NCBI GenBank assembly: GCA_913054215.1
Contig: CAJXJE010000066.1
Coordinates: 1-5,102, forward strand
Reading direction: 5' to 3'
DNA length: 5,102 nt
From: an uncultured Candidatus Peregrinibacteria bacterium
Lineage (GTDB): Bacteria; Patescibacteriota; Gracilibacteria; Peribacterales; Peribacteraceae
Of the stretch, positions 5,096-5,102 are shown piece by piece (the first letter of the stretch is position 1; the number at the start of each line of letters is the position of its first letter). Under the pieces are notes generated by a model. It was not told where the DNA came from. It worked only from the letters and a program-made list of their open reading frames with translations, and ran no database searches. Made by a program: the position numbers and the translations under genes.

Positions 5096-5102
5096 ACCTT
5101 CA

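Overview
The window is one strand of tightly packed genes for the upper and final steps of the mevalonate route to isoprenoids. From left to right on the + strand it holds the 3' part of a GHMP-family (di)phosphomevalonate decarboxylase, an archaeal/class I type HMG-CoA reductase, an archaeal-type HMG-CoA synthase, a SCP2/archaeal-type acetoacetyl-CoA thiolase, and a fusion protein that joins a DUF35 OB-fold domain to a guanylate-kinase-like P-loop domain. Gene order is roughly the reverse of reaction order. The synthase, thiolase and DUF35 genes are the three components of the archaeal thiolase/HMG-CoA synthase complex. In that complex the DUF35 protein is the scaffold that lets acetoacetyl-CoA pass without release.

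The organism looks bacterial rather than archaeal. Candidate promoters are extended -10 elements of the form TGCTAnAnT, not TATA/BRE boxes, and the P-loop domain resembles bacterial/eukaryotic guanylate kinase. An archaeal-like mevalonate set, compact spacing, intermediate GC and no visible Shine-Dalgarno sequences would fit a candidate-phylum (Patescibacteria/CPR-like) genome. That assignment is inference and cannot be settled from 5 kb. All five stop codons are TAA or TAG, and all genes read through in the standard code.

Layout: 2-757 decarboxylase (5' end outside the window); 758-818 short gap with a heptamer repeat and a hairpin that runs into the next start codon; 819-1973 reductase; 1974-2009 gap with a candidate near-leaderless promoter; 2010-3032 synthase; 3032-4138 thiolase (TAATG overlap); 4131-5051 DUF35/kinase fusion (8-nt overlap); 5052-5102 tail with a second candidate promoter at the same spacing from a GTG. 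There is no gene-free stretch over 300 bases.

Three things stand out. First, the DUF35-kinase fusion has lost the DUF35 zinc ribbon. Its kinase half keeps the phosphate-binding residues of guanylate kinase but not its guanine-recognition residues, so its substrate may not be GMP. Phosphomevalonate is a speculative candidate. Second, short tandem heptamer arrays occur three times, each about four units (28 bp), twice inside conserved coding sequence. Third, genes lack Shine-Dalgarno sequences, and two promoter-like elements sit exactly 8 nt upstream of start codons.
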